Source: Acidimicrobiales bacterium
GTDB lineage: Bacteria > Actinomycetota > Acidimicrobiia > Acidimicrobiales > JADJXE01
DNA: 64,000 nt
Assembly (NCBI GenBank): GCA_016716005.1
Contig: JADJXE010000001.1
Span: forward strand, 1,191,001 to 1,255,000
Reading direction: 5' to 3'
Position 1 is the stretch's first letter. Each line of letters starts with the position of its first letter. Position numbers and translations under genes: made by a program. Under the pieces are notes generated by a model. That model had not been told where the DNA came from, ran no database searches, and worked only from the letters and a program-made list of their open reading frames with translations. Below are positions 35,174 through 43,354 of this stretch, in pieces.

Positions 35174-36913
35174 TCAGCCGAACGACACCGGTCCGCTCTC
35201 GTCGCGTGGGCCGGTGTCGCCGCCCCCGACTGCCGGCCGCGCCACCGGCCCGAGGAGCGCCTCGGCCGCGGGGCGCTCGTCGCGCCACGCCGGGTCGAGG
35301 CCGGGGCTGCAGAGCAGCGGCGGCTGTACCCCCTCGGCCAGGTCGACCTCCCAGAGCAGCGCCGGCCTCTCGCCGTGCCAGCGGACGGCGTAGCCCGCCG
35401 GCCCGAACCGCGTGGGCACGCCGTGAACCTCGAACCCCTGGCCCCACCAGCCGGCCGGCAGCTCCGAGCACAGGTCGAGGTGGTCGGCGCTGTCGGCCAC
35501 GAGCAGATCGCGCACGAGCACCAGGAAGCGGCCGGCCGCCTCGAGGCTGGCCCCCTCGGGGCCCACCGACCAGGTCCACGTGGGCGAGGCCGCCGCCACC
35601 AGCGCGGCCAGGCCGGTGGCGCCCGAGGCGCCGCCGGTCGGACCGGCCAGTGGCTCCAGGTCGGCCACCACCCCGCCGGCGGCGAGCAGCCGCTCGGCGC
35701 TGCGCTCGGCATCGGCCGCGGCCCGCGCCTCGCCCGCCAGCCCCAGCACGGTGGCCGCGGCGGCCACGCCCCGCACGGCCGTGGCCCGGACTGGCCGCTG
35801 CCGGGCCAGCCGCTCCACCGCCCCGGCGACCGACACCACCACCGTCTCGGCCAGCACGCGGTCACCCGTGCGGCCCAGCAGCCGGCCGAGCGCCCACAGG
35901 GCGGAGCCGTCGTCCAGGGCCAGATCGCACGCCAGCAGCGCCTCGCCCGCCTCGTCGGCGAACCCGTGGTCGGCCAGCCCGGCCGCCGCCCACGCCACGG
36001 CGCGCACGGCCGCCGCGGTGCCCCGGGCGGGCTCGGCCGCCGCGGCCAGCAGCAGCGAGCACCGCGCCGCCCGCACCGCCTCGGCCAGGCGCGCGTCGGG
36101 CAGCTCGAGCCGCGACCCCCGCTGGTCCTGTGCCACCCAGCCCCGCGCCACCTGCTCCGGCGGCGGCAGGGCCGCCGGGTCGCCGGGTGGGTGCTCGGCG
36201 CACCCGAGCACGACGCGGAGGGTGGTGTGGTGGGGCAGCGGGTACACCACCGCCGCGGTGGCCCGGCCCTCGTCGCAGTGGACCGCCCCCCGCCAGCGAT
36301 CCGGGGCGCCGCCGGCCAGGACCACCTCGGCCACGTCGCCGCCGGCACCGGTCGAGGCGGCGGCGCGGTTCGGCGGCCTGGGCAGCCGCAGGACGGGCCG
36401 GCCGTCGACGCGCACCACCTCGCCGTCGAGATCGATGGAGCGGACCGGCGCGGCCCCCTCCGGTGAGAACGGGCGCACGGCGATCGCCAGCGCCACCGGC
36501 ACCGGCGAGTCGTTGCGCCACTCGACCGCGATCACCTCGGCTCCGTCGCCCACCGCGCCGTACACCCGCTGCACGACGTCGCCCGAGGGCACGCGCATGG
36601 CCGTCTCCACCACGGGCACGCCGTCGACGAGCCGCTGGCGCAGCGCGGCCTCGCGGGCGGGGACGTGCCACCGGTCGTCGGCGCCCACCCACCAGTCGAG
36701 CGACCACGCCCCCCGCCGGGGCGTGACCGCGCCGGACGGGTCGACGAGCCCGGGCGCCGCCGCCCCCAGCGCGCCGACTGGGGTCCACCGTGCGCCCTCA
36801 CCCCGCTCGAAGCGCCGGGGCAGCAGCCAGCCCTGCCCGGCGCGGGGCAGGCGCGGCGCCGGACGGGTCTCGGCGGCCGGGTCGGAACGGGCACGGCGGC
36901 GCAGGGGGCTCAC
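35174..36913 (-). CDS. Large protein of unknown function, glycosidase-like layout
   Basis: I do not recognise a named family. The 579-residue product has no signal peptide. Its N-terminal third is strand-rich (VETAMRVPSGDVVQRVYGAVGDGAEVIAVEWRNDSPVPVALAIAVRPFSPEG). The middle is made of repeated helices with many Ala (RAARCSLLLAAAAEP to DDGSALWALGRLLGRTGDRVLAE), and the C-terminus is a short beta domain. A beta-sandwich followed by an alpha/alpha barrel is the plan of GH15/GH63/GH65-like enzymes, but no catalytic acid motif is evident. It is divergent from cofC with 26 bp between start codons. Confidence 0.7.
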   Translation of the reverse strand: MSPLRRRARSDPAAETRPAPRLPRAGQGWLLPRRFERGEGARWTPVGALGAAAPGLVDPSGAVTPRRGAWSLDWWVGADDRWHVPAREAALRQRLVDGVPVVETAMRVPSGDVVQRVYGAVGDGAEVIAVEWRNDSPVPVALAIAVRPFSPEGAAPVRSIDLDGEVVRVDGRPVLRLPRPPNRAAASTGAGGDVAEVVLAGGAPDRWRGAVHCDEGRATAAVVYPLPHHTTLRVVLGCAEHPPGDPAALPPPEQVARGWVAQDQRGSRLELPDARLAEAVRAARCSLLLAAAAEPARGTAAAVRAVAWAAAGLADHGFADEAGEALLACDLALDDGSALWALGRLLGRTGDRVLAETVVVSVAGAVERLARQRPVRATAVRGVAAAATVLGLAGEARAAADAERSAERLLAAGGVVADLEPLAGPTGGASGATGLAALVAAASPTWTWSVGPEGASLEAAGRFLVLVRDLLVADSADHLDLCSELPAGWWGQGFEVHGVPTRFGPAGYAVRWHGERPALLWEVDLAEGVQPPLLCSPGLDPAWRDERPAAEALLGPVARPAVGGGDTGPRDESGPVSFG

Positions 36914-36923
36914 GAGGCCCCGG

Positions 36924-36929
36924 ACCCTA
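36924..36929 (-). promoter_or_regulatory. -10 box of the large unknown gene, overlapping the cofC promoter
   Basis: TAGGGT on the minus strand, 10 nt before the GTG at 36913. It shares two base pairs with the opposite cofC box. Confidence 0.5.
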
Positions 36930-36933
36930 CACT
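36928..36933 (+). promoter_or_regulatory. -10 box of cofC, leaderless type
   Basis: TACACT lies 6 nt before the GTG at 36940. The whole intergenic region is only 26 bp, so neither gene can have a ribosome binding site in a leader. Confidence 0.6.
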
Positions 36934-36939
36934 CGCCTG

Positions 36940-37545
36940 GTGCCCACCTCCGTGGCCGTGCTGGTGCCGGTGAAGCGCTTCGCCGAGGCCAAGCTGCGGC
37001 TCGCCCCCGCGCTGGCGCCCGAGGCGCGGGCCCGCCTGGCCCGCGACATGGCCGCCGGGGTGATCGCGGCGGCCGCTCCCCTGGCAGTGACGGTGGTGTG
37101 CGACGACGACGAGGTGGCCACCTGGGCCCGCGGGGTCGGCGCGGCCGTGCTGTGGTGCCCCCAGCGCGGCCTCGACGCCGCAGTGGCCGACGGTGTGGCC
37201 GCGCTGGCGGCCTCGGGCCTGGCCCGGGTGATCGTGGCCCACGCGGACCTCCCGCTCGCCGTCGGCCTGTCGTGGGTGGCCGCGTTCGAGGGCGTGACCC
37301 TCGTGCCCGACCGCCGCGACGACGGCACCAACGTGGCCTGTGTACCGGCAGCCGCCGGCTTCCGGTTCGCCTACGGCCCCGGCTCGTTCCGGCGGCACGC
37401 GGCCGAGGCCCGCCGCCTGGGCCTGGGCCTGCGCGTGGTGCGAGAGCGCCGCCTCGGCTGGGACGTCGACCTCCCCGCCGACCTCGCCCTGCCCCTCGAC
37501 CTGGCCCCGTCGCCCCACGTGGCCATCGGCGCCCCCTCGACCTGA
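36940..37545 (+). CDS. cofC: 2-phospho-L-lactate/phosphoenolpyruvate guanylyltransferase (F420 pathway)
   Basis: This 201-residue nucleotidyltransferase fold shows the CofC/FbiD motifs: LVPVKRFAEAKLRLAP at the start (GTP loop with Lys), VVCDDDEVATWA, VIVAHADLPLA (metal Asp) and VPDRRDDGTNVACVPA. It activates 2-phospholactate or PEP with GTP for coenzyme F420 side-chain assembly. The other F420 genes (cofD, cofE) are not in the window. The GTG start is leaderless. An LmbE-fold gene follows 11 bp downstream. Confidence 0.9.
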   Translation: MPTSVAVLVPVKRFAEAKLRLAPALAPEARARLARDMAAGVIAAAAPLAVTVVCDDDEVATWARGVGAAVLWCPQRGLDAAVADGVAALAASGLARVIVAHADLPLAVGLSWVAAFEGVTLVPDRRDDGTNVACVPAAAGFRFAYGPGSFRRHAAEARRLGLGLRVVRERRLGWDVDLPADLALPLDLAPSPHVAIGAPST

Positions 37546-37556
37546 CGGAGGACCCC

Positions 37557-38282
37557 GTGCACAGCCCGTTGCCCGTACCCGAGCGGGCCCTCGCCATCGG
37601 CGCCCATCCCGACGACATCGAGTTCGGAGCGGGGGCCACTCTCGCCACGTGGGCCGCAGCCGGCTGCGAGGTGAGCCTGCTCGTCTGCACCGACGGCTCG
37701 AAGGGCACGTGGGACCCCCACGAGGACTTGGCGCACCTGGTGGCCCGCCGCCAGGAGGAGCAGCGGGCCGCCGCCCGCGAGCTGGGCGCCACCGGCGACG
37801 TCGTGTTCCTGGGGTGGCCCGACGGCGAGCTGGAGTGCACGCTCCGCCAGCGCTGGGAGATCGCCTACTGGATCCGCCGCCTCCGCCCGACGGTCGTGCT
37901 CGGTCACGACCCGTGGAAGCGCTACCGGCTCCACCCCGACCACCGCAACGCCGGCTTCCTCGCGTGCGACGGCATCGTGGCCGCGCGCGATCCCCACTTC
38001 TTCCCCGAGCAGGAGATCGCGGCGCACCGGCCGGAGGCCCTGCTGCTGTTCGAGGCCGACGAGCACGACCACTGGGAGGACGTCAGCGGCGGGGTCGAGG
38101 CCAAGCTGGCCGCCCTCGAATCGCACGTGAGCCAGTTCCGCTCCACGATGTCGATCGACAACCACGGCGACGGCGACCAGCTGGAGGCGTTCCGCCGGCG
38201 GGTCCGCGAGCGCCTGGCCGCGCACGGAGCCGAGATCGGCGTGCTCCACGCCGAGGCCTTCAAGAGGATCGACCGCCTGTAG
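37557..38282 (+). CDS. PIG-L/LmbE family deacetylase
   Basis: This 241-residue protein has the zinc motifs AHPDDIEFGAG near residue 15 and HPDHRNAG near 126. The strand LVCTDGSKGTWDPHEDLAHLVARRQEEQRAAARELGA and PTVVLGHDPWKRYRLHPDH match the LmbE family. Members deacetylate N-acetylglucosaminyl compounds (MshB, Mca, BshB). The sequence is distinct from mca at 1303 and lacks the Mca C-terminus. Its substrate is unknown; being next to cofC does not prove a role in F420. GACGGAGG precedes the GTG. Confidence 0.88.
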   Translation: MHSPLPVPERALAIGAHPDDIEFGAGATLATWAAAGCEVSLLVCTDGSKGTWDPHEDLAHLVARRQEEQRAAARELGATGDVVFLGWPDGELECTLRQRWEIAYWIRRLRPTVVLGHDPWKRYRLHPDHRNAGFLACDGIVAARDPHFFPEQEIAAHRPEALLLFEADEHDHWEDVSGGVEAKLAALESHVSQFRSTMSIDNHGDGDQLEAFRRRVRERLAAHGAEIGVLHAEAFKRIDRL

Positions 38283-38288
38283 CGGCGG

Positions 38289-39092
38289 TCAGCCGGGCGC
38301 GAACTGCCCGGGTCGGCGGCCCGCGCCCGGACCGCCGGCGAACGCCTGGGCGATCGCCAGCCACTCCTCGGCCAGGGCACCGTCGGCCACCAGGGCGGTG
38401 TCGGCCGGATGCCGCCGCTGCACGGCGACGAGGCAGAAGTCGAGCGCAGGCCCGCGGATCGTGTCCGGCGCCGCCGGATCGCCCCAGGTCCACCGCTCCC
38501 CGCCGGGACCGGCCAGATCCACGTGGACCTCGCCGGTCGGGGACTCGAGCCCGCGCACCACGTAGCTCCACGGCCGCGCCCGCACACCGATCTGGGCGAC
38601 GTGGCGGAGCCGCAGGGTGGGAGCCCGGCGGGCCCCGAGGGCATCGACCACGTCCTGGCCGTGCGCCCACGTCTCCATGAGCCGCGCCGACAGGAAGGAC
38701 ATGGCGCTCATCGGCGGGCCGTACCACGGCAGCCTGGACCTGGGGTCGAGGCCGCGGGCGGCCGCGAGCAGGGCCCGACGTTCGGCCCGCCACCACCGCA
38801 GCAGGTCGGCCGGGTCCATCACCCGGCCCCGCGCCACGGCCTGGTCGAGGTAGGCCGACGCGTCCTCGGCGTCGCGCAGCGCCTCGAGACCCGACGCGAA
38901 CTGCTCGGGATCCGCCACCGCCAGGGTGGCGGTGCCATCGAAGAAGGCGAGGTGGCTGATCTGGTCTCGCACGGCCCAGCCCTCGGCGGGCGTCGGTCGG
39001 TCCCAGTCGGCGGGGCCGATGCCGGCGACGATCCGGTCGAGGTCGGCGTGCTCGTCGGCGAGGTCTCGGAGGAGCTCGTGCAACGGGTCCAC
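38289..39092 (-). CDS. TIGR03084-type protein of the maleylpyruvate isomerase/DinB-like superfamily
   Basis: This 267-residue protein has the four-helix N-terminal domain of mycothiol-dependent isomerases: VDPLHELLRDLADEHADLDRIVAGI, WAVRDQISHLAFFDGT with the metal His, and ETWAHGQDVVDALG with the second His. The C-terminal domain ends TIRGPALDFCLVAVQRRH, typical of TIGR03084 proteins. They probably use mycothiol or a metal in detoxification; no reaction is known. The GTG at 39092 was chosen because the helix bundle starts right after it. Confidence 0.85.
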   Translation of the reverse strand: MDPLHELLRDLADEHADLDRIVAGIGPADWDRPTPAEGWAVRDQISHLAFFDGTATLAVADPEQFASGLEALRDAEDASAYLDQAVARGRVMDPADLLRWWRAERRALLAAARGLDPRSRLPWYGPPMSAMSFLSARLMETWAHGQDVVDALGARRAPTLRLRHVAQIGVRARPWSYVVRGLESPTGEVHVDLAGPGGERWTWGDPAAPDTIRGPALDFCLVAVQRRHPADTALVADGALAEEWLAIAQAFAGGPGAGRRPGQFAPG

Positions 39093-39180
39093 GGGAGGAT
39101 GCGTACCACGGCAGGGCCCGACCGTGCCCGGGCGCGCCACGGGGGCCCCGCAGGGCCCCCGTGCGACGAGCGGTGTGCGC

Positions 39181-39576
39181 TCAGGCCTTCTTGGCCGCGG
39201 AAGCCCGCTTGGCCGGCGCCGCCTTCTTCGCTGGGGCCTTCTTGACGGGCGCCTTCTTGGCCGGCGCCGCCTTCTTCGCCGGGACCTTCTTGGCCGGCGC
39301 CGCCTTCTTGGCCGGCGCCGCCTTCTTGGCCGGCGCCGCCTTCTTCGCCGGTGCCTTCTTGACGGGCGCCTTCTTCGCCGGCGCCGCCTTCTTCGCCGGG
39401 ACCTTCTTGGCCGGCGCCGCCTTCTTGGCCGGCGCCGCCTTCTTGGCCGGCGCCTTCTTGACGGGCGCCTTCTTGGCCGGCGCCGCCTTCTTGGCCGGCG
39501 CCGCCTTCTTGGCGGGTGCCGCCTTCTTCGCCGGGGCCTTCTTGGCCGGCGCCTTGGCCGGGATCGGGGCAGTCAC
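39181..39576 (-). CDS. Histone H1-like PAKKA-repeat protein
   Basis: This 131-residue protein is almost wholly PAKKA/APAKKA and PVKKAPAKKA repeats (Lys, Ala, Pro), with no other domain. The arrangement equals the basic C-terminal tail of mycobacterial HupB and eukaryotic H1. It should bind DNA non-specifically and compact it or be modified by acetylation. It lies 10 bp after the HU gene; GAGGAG precedes its GTG (39576). The repeat DNA also makes long shadows on the other strand. The two genes together equal one mycobacterial HupB. Confidence 0.9.
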   Translation of the reverse strand: MTAPIPAKAPAKKAPAKKAAPAKKAAPAKKAAPAKKAPVKKAPAKKAAPAKKAAPAKKVPAKKAAPAKKAPVKKAPAKKAAPAKKAAPAKKAAPAKKVPAKKAAPAKKAPVKKAPAKKAAPAKRASAAKKA

Positions 39577-39586
39577 GTCGCGCTCC

Positions 39587-39883
39587 TCACTTCTTCCGCT
39601 TGGGGTTGAGCTCGGTCCGCACGCCCGCGCTGGGCTGGAGCTTCAGCGACGTGGACGCCGCGACCTTCACGGGCTCGCCGGTGCGCGGGTTGCGGCCGGT
39701 GCGGGCGGCTCGCTTGGTGACCTTAAAGGTTCCGATCGTCGGCCAGCCGACATCGTCGCCCTTCTTGGCCGCTGCGAGCACCGTCTCGAAGAAGGCGTTG
39801 ACGACCTTCTCCGCATCGGCCTTCGTGACCTGTGCATCGGCCGCCACCGCGTCGATCACTTCGGCCTTGGTCAGCTTTGCCAC
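39587..39883 (-). CDS. HU family DNA-binding protein
   Basis: This 98-residue protein is a full HU domain: LTKAEVIDAVAADAQVTKADAEKVVNAFFETVLAAAKKG helices, then the DNA-arm GTFKVTKRAARTGRNPRTGEPVKVAASTSLKLQPS. It ends NPKRKK without the long Lys-rich tail found in mycobacterial HupB; that tail is encoded separately just downstream. The GTG at 39883 has GAGGAGGAG 6 nt upstream. It bends DNA and shapes the nucleoid. Confidence 0.95.
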   Translation of the reverse strand: MAKLTKAEVIDAVAADAQVTKADAEKVVNAFFETVLAAAKKGDDVGWPTIGTFKVTKRAARTGRNPRTGEPVKVAASTSLKLQPSAGVRTELNPKRKK

Positions 39884-39909
39884 CGATCTCCTCCTCGGGG
39901 TGACACCGT

Positions 39910-39961
39910 CACGATCGTGTGTGTCGAGGGACATGACAACCGACGGCAAGGTGTAGGTCAA
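39910..39961 (-). promoter_or_regulatory. Promoter and leader palindrome of the HU operon
   Basis: On the minus strand, TTGACC (39956-39961) and TGTCAT (39933-39938) are spaced by 17 bp as -35 and -10. A perfect 10-bp palindrome CACGATCGTG (39910-39919) lies between this promoter and the start codon. Confidence 0.5.
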
Positions 39962-39989
39962 GCATTTCCTCGCAGAGAAGGGCGTTCGC

Positions 39990-40217
39990 ATGATCGAGGA
40001 CGGGATCTACGAGGCGCTCGTCGTGGAGGCCGAAGAGCAGACCGACGAGCACGGGAGAACAATGGCACTCGAACTGACGATTCTTTCCGGCCCCCGCAGG
40101 GGCGACGTGGTGCGCGTGGTGACAACCGATCAGGAGCTCGACGAGCTGGAGCTGCTGGCCATGCCGGCCACGCTGACGGTGGTCGACGGGCGGCCGTCGG
40201 TGCGTCTCGAACGGTGA
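39990..40217 (+). CDS. Small acidic protein of unknown function
   Basis: This 75-residue protein is strand-rich and acidic (YEALVVEAEEQTDEHGRTMALELTILSGPRRGDVVRVV, then ELLAMPATLTVVDGRPSVRLER). The pattern suggests a small beta barrel (OB-like), but I do not recognise a family. It lies divergent from HU and convergent with the FHA gene. AGAGAAGGG precedes the ATG. Confidence 0.65.
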   Translation: MIEDGIYEALVVEAEEQTDEHGRTMALELTILSGPRRGDVVRVVTTDQELDELELLAMPATLTVVDGRPSVRLER

Positions 40218-40229
40218 GCCGCGGCGCGC

Positions 40230-41450
40230 TCAGCTGTCGCCAGGACGACGAACGGGGCGCCCGACGAACGAGATGACCCGCCGGCCGACGGCGACGGCGG
40301 TACCCGGCACGAGCGGTTGGGCCAGATCGGGCTCGAGCCGTCGCCAGTCGTCGGCGCCGGCGGGGTGGACGAAAGTGCCGGTGGGCGAACCCCGGTCGAC
40401 GACGAGCACCTCCCACCCGGCCAGGCGAACCTCGACGTGCACCGGCGCGATGAGCCCGTCGGGATCGTCGAGACGCAGCGGTCGCGCCGTGCCCGCCGCG
40501 ACCTCGGGCGCGTCGTCGGGCGCACGTCCGACGAGGTAGCCGGTGTCGAGCGAGTAGACACCGCCGTCGTCGACGACGAGGAGCCCGAGCGCGGGGCGGA
40601 CGGCCTCGACCCGCACCACGGACGGGTCGGCGAGCGACCGGCCGCAGACCACGCACCACAGCGCGGTCGGCGGGCTCACGTGACCCGCGCCGCAGCGGAG
40701 CGCGGCGACCCGGGGCCCCAGGGCGGCGCTCGCGCCCCGGCCGACGGGGAGGGGCGCCGTGGCGGCGACCGGTGCCGGCCCGACGAGCGGCACCGCTTCG
40801 ATCCCGTCGCCCGGGCCGGCGCTGGCCGGCGCCTCCCCGGCCCCGGCCCCGGCCCCGGCCTCGTCGTCGGGCTCGAGCACCGCCCGCACGAGCCCCTCCC
40901 AGCCGGTCTCGGCTGCCGGCCCGGGGTCCTCCGGCCCGACCTCCAGCGCCGCCAGGGCCTCGTCGGTCGCCAGGCGGCGTCCCAGACGGAGGCCGCCCGC
41001 GGGCACGACGCCCTCGCGGAGGTCGAGCGCGACGTCGCCGGCCGGCGGCGTCACCCCCGGTGCCGCCACCGTCAGCTCGTCGAAGCCGTCGTCGACGACG
41101 AGGTCGACCCACGAGCCCGGATCGGAGCCGGGATGGCGATCGAGCTGCCCGTCCCGACGGATGGTGACCTCGACCGGGCCCCGCAGCACCACCTCGAGCC
41201 CGCCGGTGATGGCGGCCAGGACGCACAGCGCAGGGCCGGGTGCCGATCCACCGAGATCGCCGGCGAGCCGCTCGACGAGCAGGTCGCCGGGCACGCCCGG
41301 CAGCTCCGACAGGGAGCGGCACGTGGCCAGCACCCGATCGAGGACCGGGTCGCCGGCACGCGCCGACGGCGAGAACACCACCACGTCGCCGAACCGGGCG
41401 GCGACGCCCTCGCCCGGGGCGATCGACAGCTGGAGCCGCTCGAGCCGCAT
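40230..41450 (-). CDS. FHA-domain protein with zinc ribbon
   Basis: This 406-residue protein has an unrecognised alpha/beta N-terminal half (1-190), an Ala/Gly/Pro linker (EAGAGAGAGEAPASAGPG), a four-Cys zinc ribbon (CGAGHVSPPTALWCVVCG) and a C-terminal FHA domain (about 300-400). Phosphothreonine-site features of the FHA domain are YLVGRAPDDAPEV and RGSPTGTFVHPAG. FHA domains bind phosphothreonine. The preceding kinase-like gene lacks catalytic residues, so the phosphorylating partner must be another kinase. The linker is encoded by a GGCCCC repeat. Confidence 0.82.
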   Translation of the reverse strand: MRLERLQLSIAPGEGVAARFGDVVVFSPSARAGDPVLDRVLATCRSLSELPGVPGDLLVERLAGDLGGSAPGPALCVLAAITGGLEVVLRGPVEVTIRRDGQLDRHPGSDPGSWVDLVVDDGFDELTVAAPGVTPPAGDVALDLREGVVPAGGLRLGRRLATDEALAALEVGPEDPGPAAETGWEGLVRAVLEPDDEAGAGAGAGEAPASAGPGDGIEAVPLVGPAPVAATAPLPVGRGASAALGPRVAALRCGAGHVSPPTALWCVVCGRSLADPSVVRVEAVRPALGLLVVDDGGVYSLDTGYLVGRAPDDAPEVAAGTARPLRLDDPDGLIAPVHVEVRLAGWEVLVVDRGSPTGTFVHPAGADDWRRLEPDLAQPLVPGTAVAVGRRVISFVGRPVRRPGDS

Positions 41451-41461
41451 CCGATGCCCCC

Positions 41462-42310
41462 TCAAGCCGCCTCGGTGCGGAGCAGCCACTCGAGGCGCTC
41501 CGCCACCAGCTCGGCGGTGGTCGGGCGGTCGGCCGGATCCTCGTGGAGGCAATCGATCACGACCCGGGCACAACCCGGCGACAGCGGCCCGGCCAGCGTG
41601 GGACGGGCCGCGAGGAAGCGGCGCAGGGCGAGGCTCACGTCGACGTCGGGCACCACGCCCACCAGCGACGCACCGGTGAGCACCCGGTGGAGCGTGGCCC
41701 CCAGCGACCAGACGTCGGAGGCTCTCGACGGCGGCTCGCCGAGCAGCATGCCGGGGTCGGTGCAGTCGAGGTCGATCAGGGTCCGGTCGCCGTCGAGCAC
41801 CAGGCCGGGCTCCACGAACCGCCCCAGCGCGAGTGGGCCCAGGGCCGCACCCTGGGCACCCAGGAGCACGGTGGAGGGGGAGACGGCACCGTGCGCCAGC
41901 CCGGCCTGGTGGAGGGCGTGCGCGCCGCGCGCCGCGGCGGCGACGGCTCGGACCGCGTCGGTGCGACCCAGCGGGCGGGCCGGGGCGGCCAGCGAGCCCA
42001 GGGCCGGCCACTCGAACGCCACCCAGCCGAGGCGTCCGGCCCGGCCCACGTCGAGCAACCGCACCAGGTGGGGCGACCGGACGGCCGCGACCACCTGCAG
42101 CACCTCGACGATCGCGGCGAACCCGGCATCGCGGACCGGACGGTCGAGGACCTCGATGGCGACGAGATCGGCGGCCAGGCCCAACCGGCCCGGCGGCCGG
42201 GCCAGCCAGGTGCGGCCGTCGGCGCCCACGCCGAGCGAGCGGACCAGCTCGTAGTCGCCGACGAGCACCGGCGAGCCGCGCCAGCCGGCATCGCCCGGGA
42301 CGGCGCTCAC
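41462..42310 (-). CDS. Protein pseudokinase (Ser/Thr kinase fold)
   Basis: This 282-residue protein follows the Hanks kinase layout, with a glycine-loop-like LGVGADGRTWLAR, helix C region, hinge and SDVWSLGATLHRVLTG (with the conserved Asp199-Val-Trp). The key residues are lost: VAIK is VAIE (Glu53), HRD is HGA (Ala142), and DFG is absent (LGR). It should bind partners rather than phosphorylate. The GTG at 42310 overlaps the stop of a 56-residue ORF (GTGA); an alternative GTG at 42319 adds three residues. The FHA gene follows 11 bp after its stop, so both probably act in one signalling complex. Confidence 0.85.
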   Translation of the reverse strand: MSAVPGDAGWRGSPVLVGDYELVRSLGVGADGRTWLARPPGRLGLAADLVAIEVLDRPVRDAGFAAIVEVLQVVAAVRSPHLVRLLDVGRAGRLGWVAFEWPALGSLAAPARPLGRTDAVRAVAAAARGAHALHQAGLAHGAVSPSTVLLGAQGAALGPLALGRFVEPGLVLDGDRTLIDLDCTDPGMLLGEPPSRASDVWSLGATLHRVLTGASLVGVVPDVDVSLALRRFLAARPTLAGPLSPGCARVVIDCLHEDPADRPTTAELVAERLEWLLRTEAA

Positions 42311-42477
42311 GCCGGGCACCGAACCACCCCAGGCGTGCTCAAGACGGCGCCGGACGAGTCATCGCGCACCTCGCCGCCCGCGCCGATCCCCGACACCTCC
42401 CGGCCCGGGCCGGCGAGCAGCCCGGCACGCCGGCGCGGCGAGGACCGCCGGCCCACCCCGCCGGGTGCGCCGGTCAT
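42307..42477 (-). CDS. Possible 56-residue protein coupled to the pseudokinase
   Basis: A short ATG frame ends with TGA overlapping the pseudokinase GTG, a junction typical of operons. The product (MTGAPGGVGRRSSPRRRAGL..., ending VVRCPA) is Gly/Arg-rich, with one Cys, and matches nothing I know. TAGCGT at 42519-42524 may be a -10 box. The codon pattern is not distinctive, so it may be a chance frame. Confidence 0.35.
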   Translation of the reverse strand: MTGAPGGVGRRSSPRRRAGLLAGPGREVSGIGAGGEVRDDSSGAVLSTPGVVRCPA

Positions 42478-42637
42478 GAACGAGCGCGGACAGCCGGGCC
42501 ACGGCTCCACGCTACGCGGTCGTCGTGGGCTCGGCCGGGTGCCTGGACGACGAGCCCCTGTCGGGACCGCGAGGGAGAGCAGGGCGGCGCGCGCGAATTC
42601 TGAGCAGCACCCTGGCCCCGTCGGACACACTCGGGCG
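42478..42637. other. Intergenic remainder between the pseudokinase operon and the GNAT gene
   Basis: The divergent starts of the pseudokinase (42310) and the GNAT gene (42638) are 327 bp apart. After the possible 56-residue ORF, 160 bp remain with no clear site except the TAGCGT-like sequence on the minus strand. Confidence 0.6.
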
Positions 42638-43354
42638 ATGTTGAGCCAGCTGTGGCCACTGTTCGGGCTCCGGGTTCGCACACCCCGCCTCGAGCTGCGC
42701 CCGCCCGGCGACGACGAGCTCGCCCTCCTCGCCGGTCTGGCCTCCCGCGGGGTGCACGACCCGGCCACCATGCCGTTCCTCGTCCCCTGGACGGACCTGC
42801 CGTCGCCCCGGCTCGAGCAGGGTGTGCTGCAGTACCACTGGCGCGCCCGAGCCGAGTGGGCACCCGACGCCTGGAGGCTGGAGCTCGGCGTGTTCACGGG
42901 CGGCGAGCTGGTCGGCTCGCAGGGCCTGTTCGCCCAGCGGTTCGGCATCGTCCGAACCGTCGAGACCGGGTCGTGGCTCGGTCGGGAGCACCAGGGCCGG
43001 GGCATCGGCACCGAGATGCGAGCCGCGGTCCTGCACCTCGCCTTCGCGGGCCTGGGCGCCCGCGTGGCCTACAGCGGCGCCTTCGAGTCGAACGCGGCCT
43101 CGGTCGCGGTCTCGCGTGCCCTCGGCTACGCCGACAACGGCCAGCGCTGGGTGACCCGCCGGGCCGAACCGGCCCGCGAGCTGCTGTTCCGACTGGAGCG
43201 AGCGGTGTGGGAGGAGCGCCGCCGCGACGACATCACCATCGAGGGCCTGGAGGCCTGCCTGGAGCTGTTCGGCCTCGCTCACGGCGGAGACGGCAGCGAG
43301 GCCAGCGCGGCGCGGAGCGCCGCCGCAACCGCGGCCGCCTCCCCCTCGGCGTAG
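42638..43354 (+). CDS. GNAT N-acetyltransferase, RimJ/RimL type
   Basis: This 238-residue protein shows the RimL-like layout: LRTPRLELRPP-type opening (RTPRLELRPPGDDELALLAG), LELGVFTGGELVGSQGLFAQRF, the acetyl-CoA turn GREHQGRGIGTEMRAAVLHLAF, and FESNAASVAVSRALGYADNG. These enzymes acetylate protein N-termini or small amines, including antibiotics. The final 25 codons, Ala/Ser-rich, overlap the tail of the convergent HIT gene (76 bp). Confidence 0.87.
   Translation: MLSQLWPLFGLRVRTPRLELRPPGDDELALLAGLASRGVHDPATMPFLVPWTDLPSPRLEQGVLQYHWRARAEWAPDAWRLELGVFTGGELVGSQGLFAQRFGIVRTVETGSWLGREHQGRGIGTEMRAAVLHLAFAGLGARVAYSGAFESNAASVAVSRALGYADNGQRWVTRRAEPARELLFRLERAVWEERRRDDITIEGLEACLELFGLAHGGDGSEASAARSAAATAAASPSA

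Noticed and set aside
39181..39576. Non-coding tandem repeat
   Set aside because: The repeat is in frame throughout, has a ribosome binding site and start codon, follows HU, and encodes a known type of histone-like tail.
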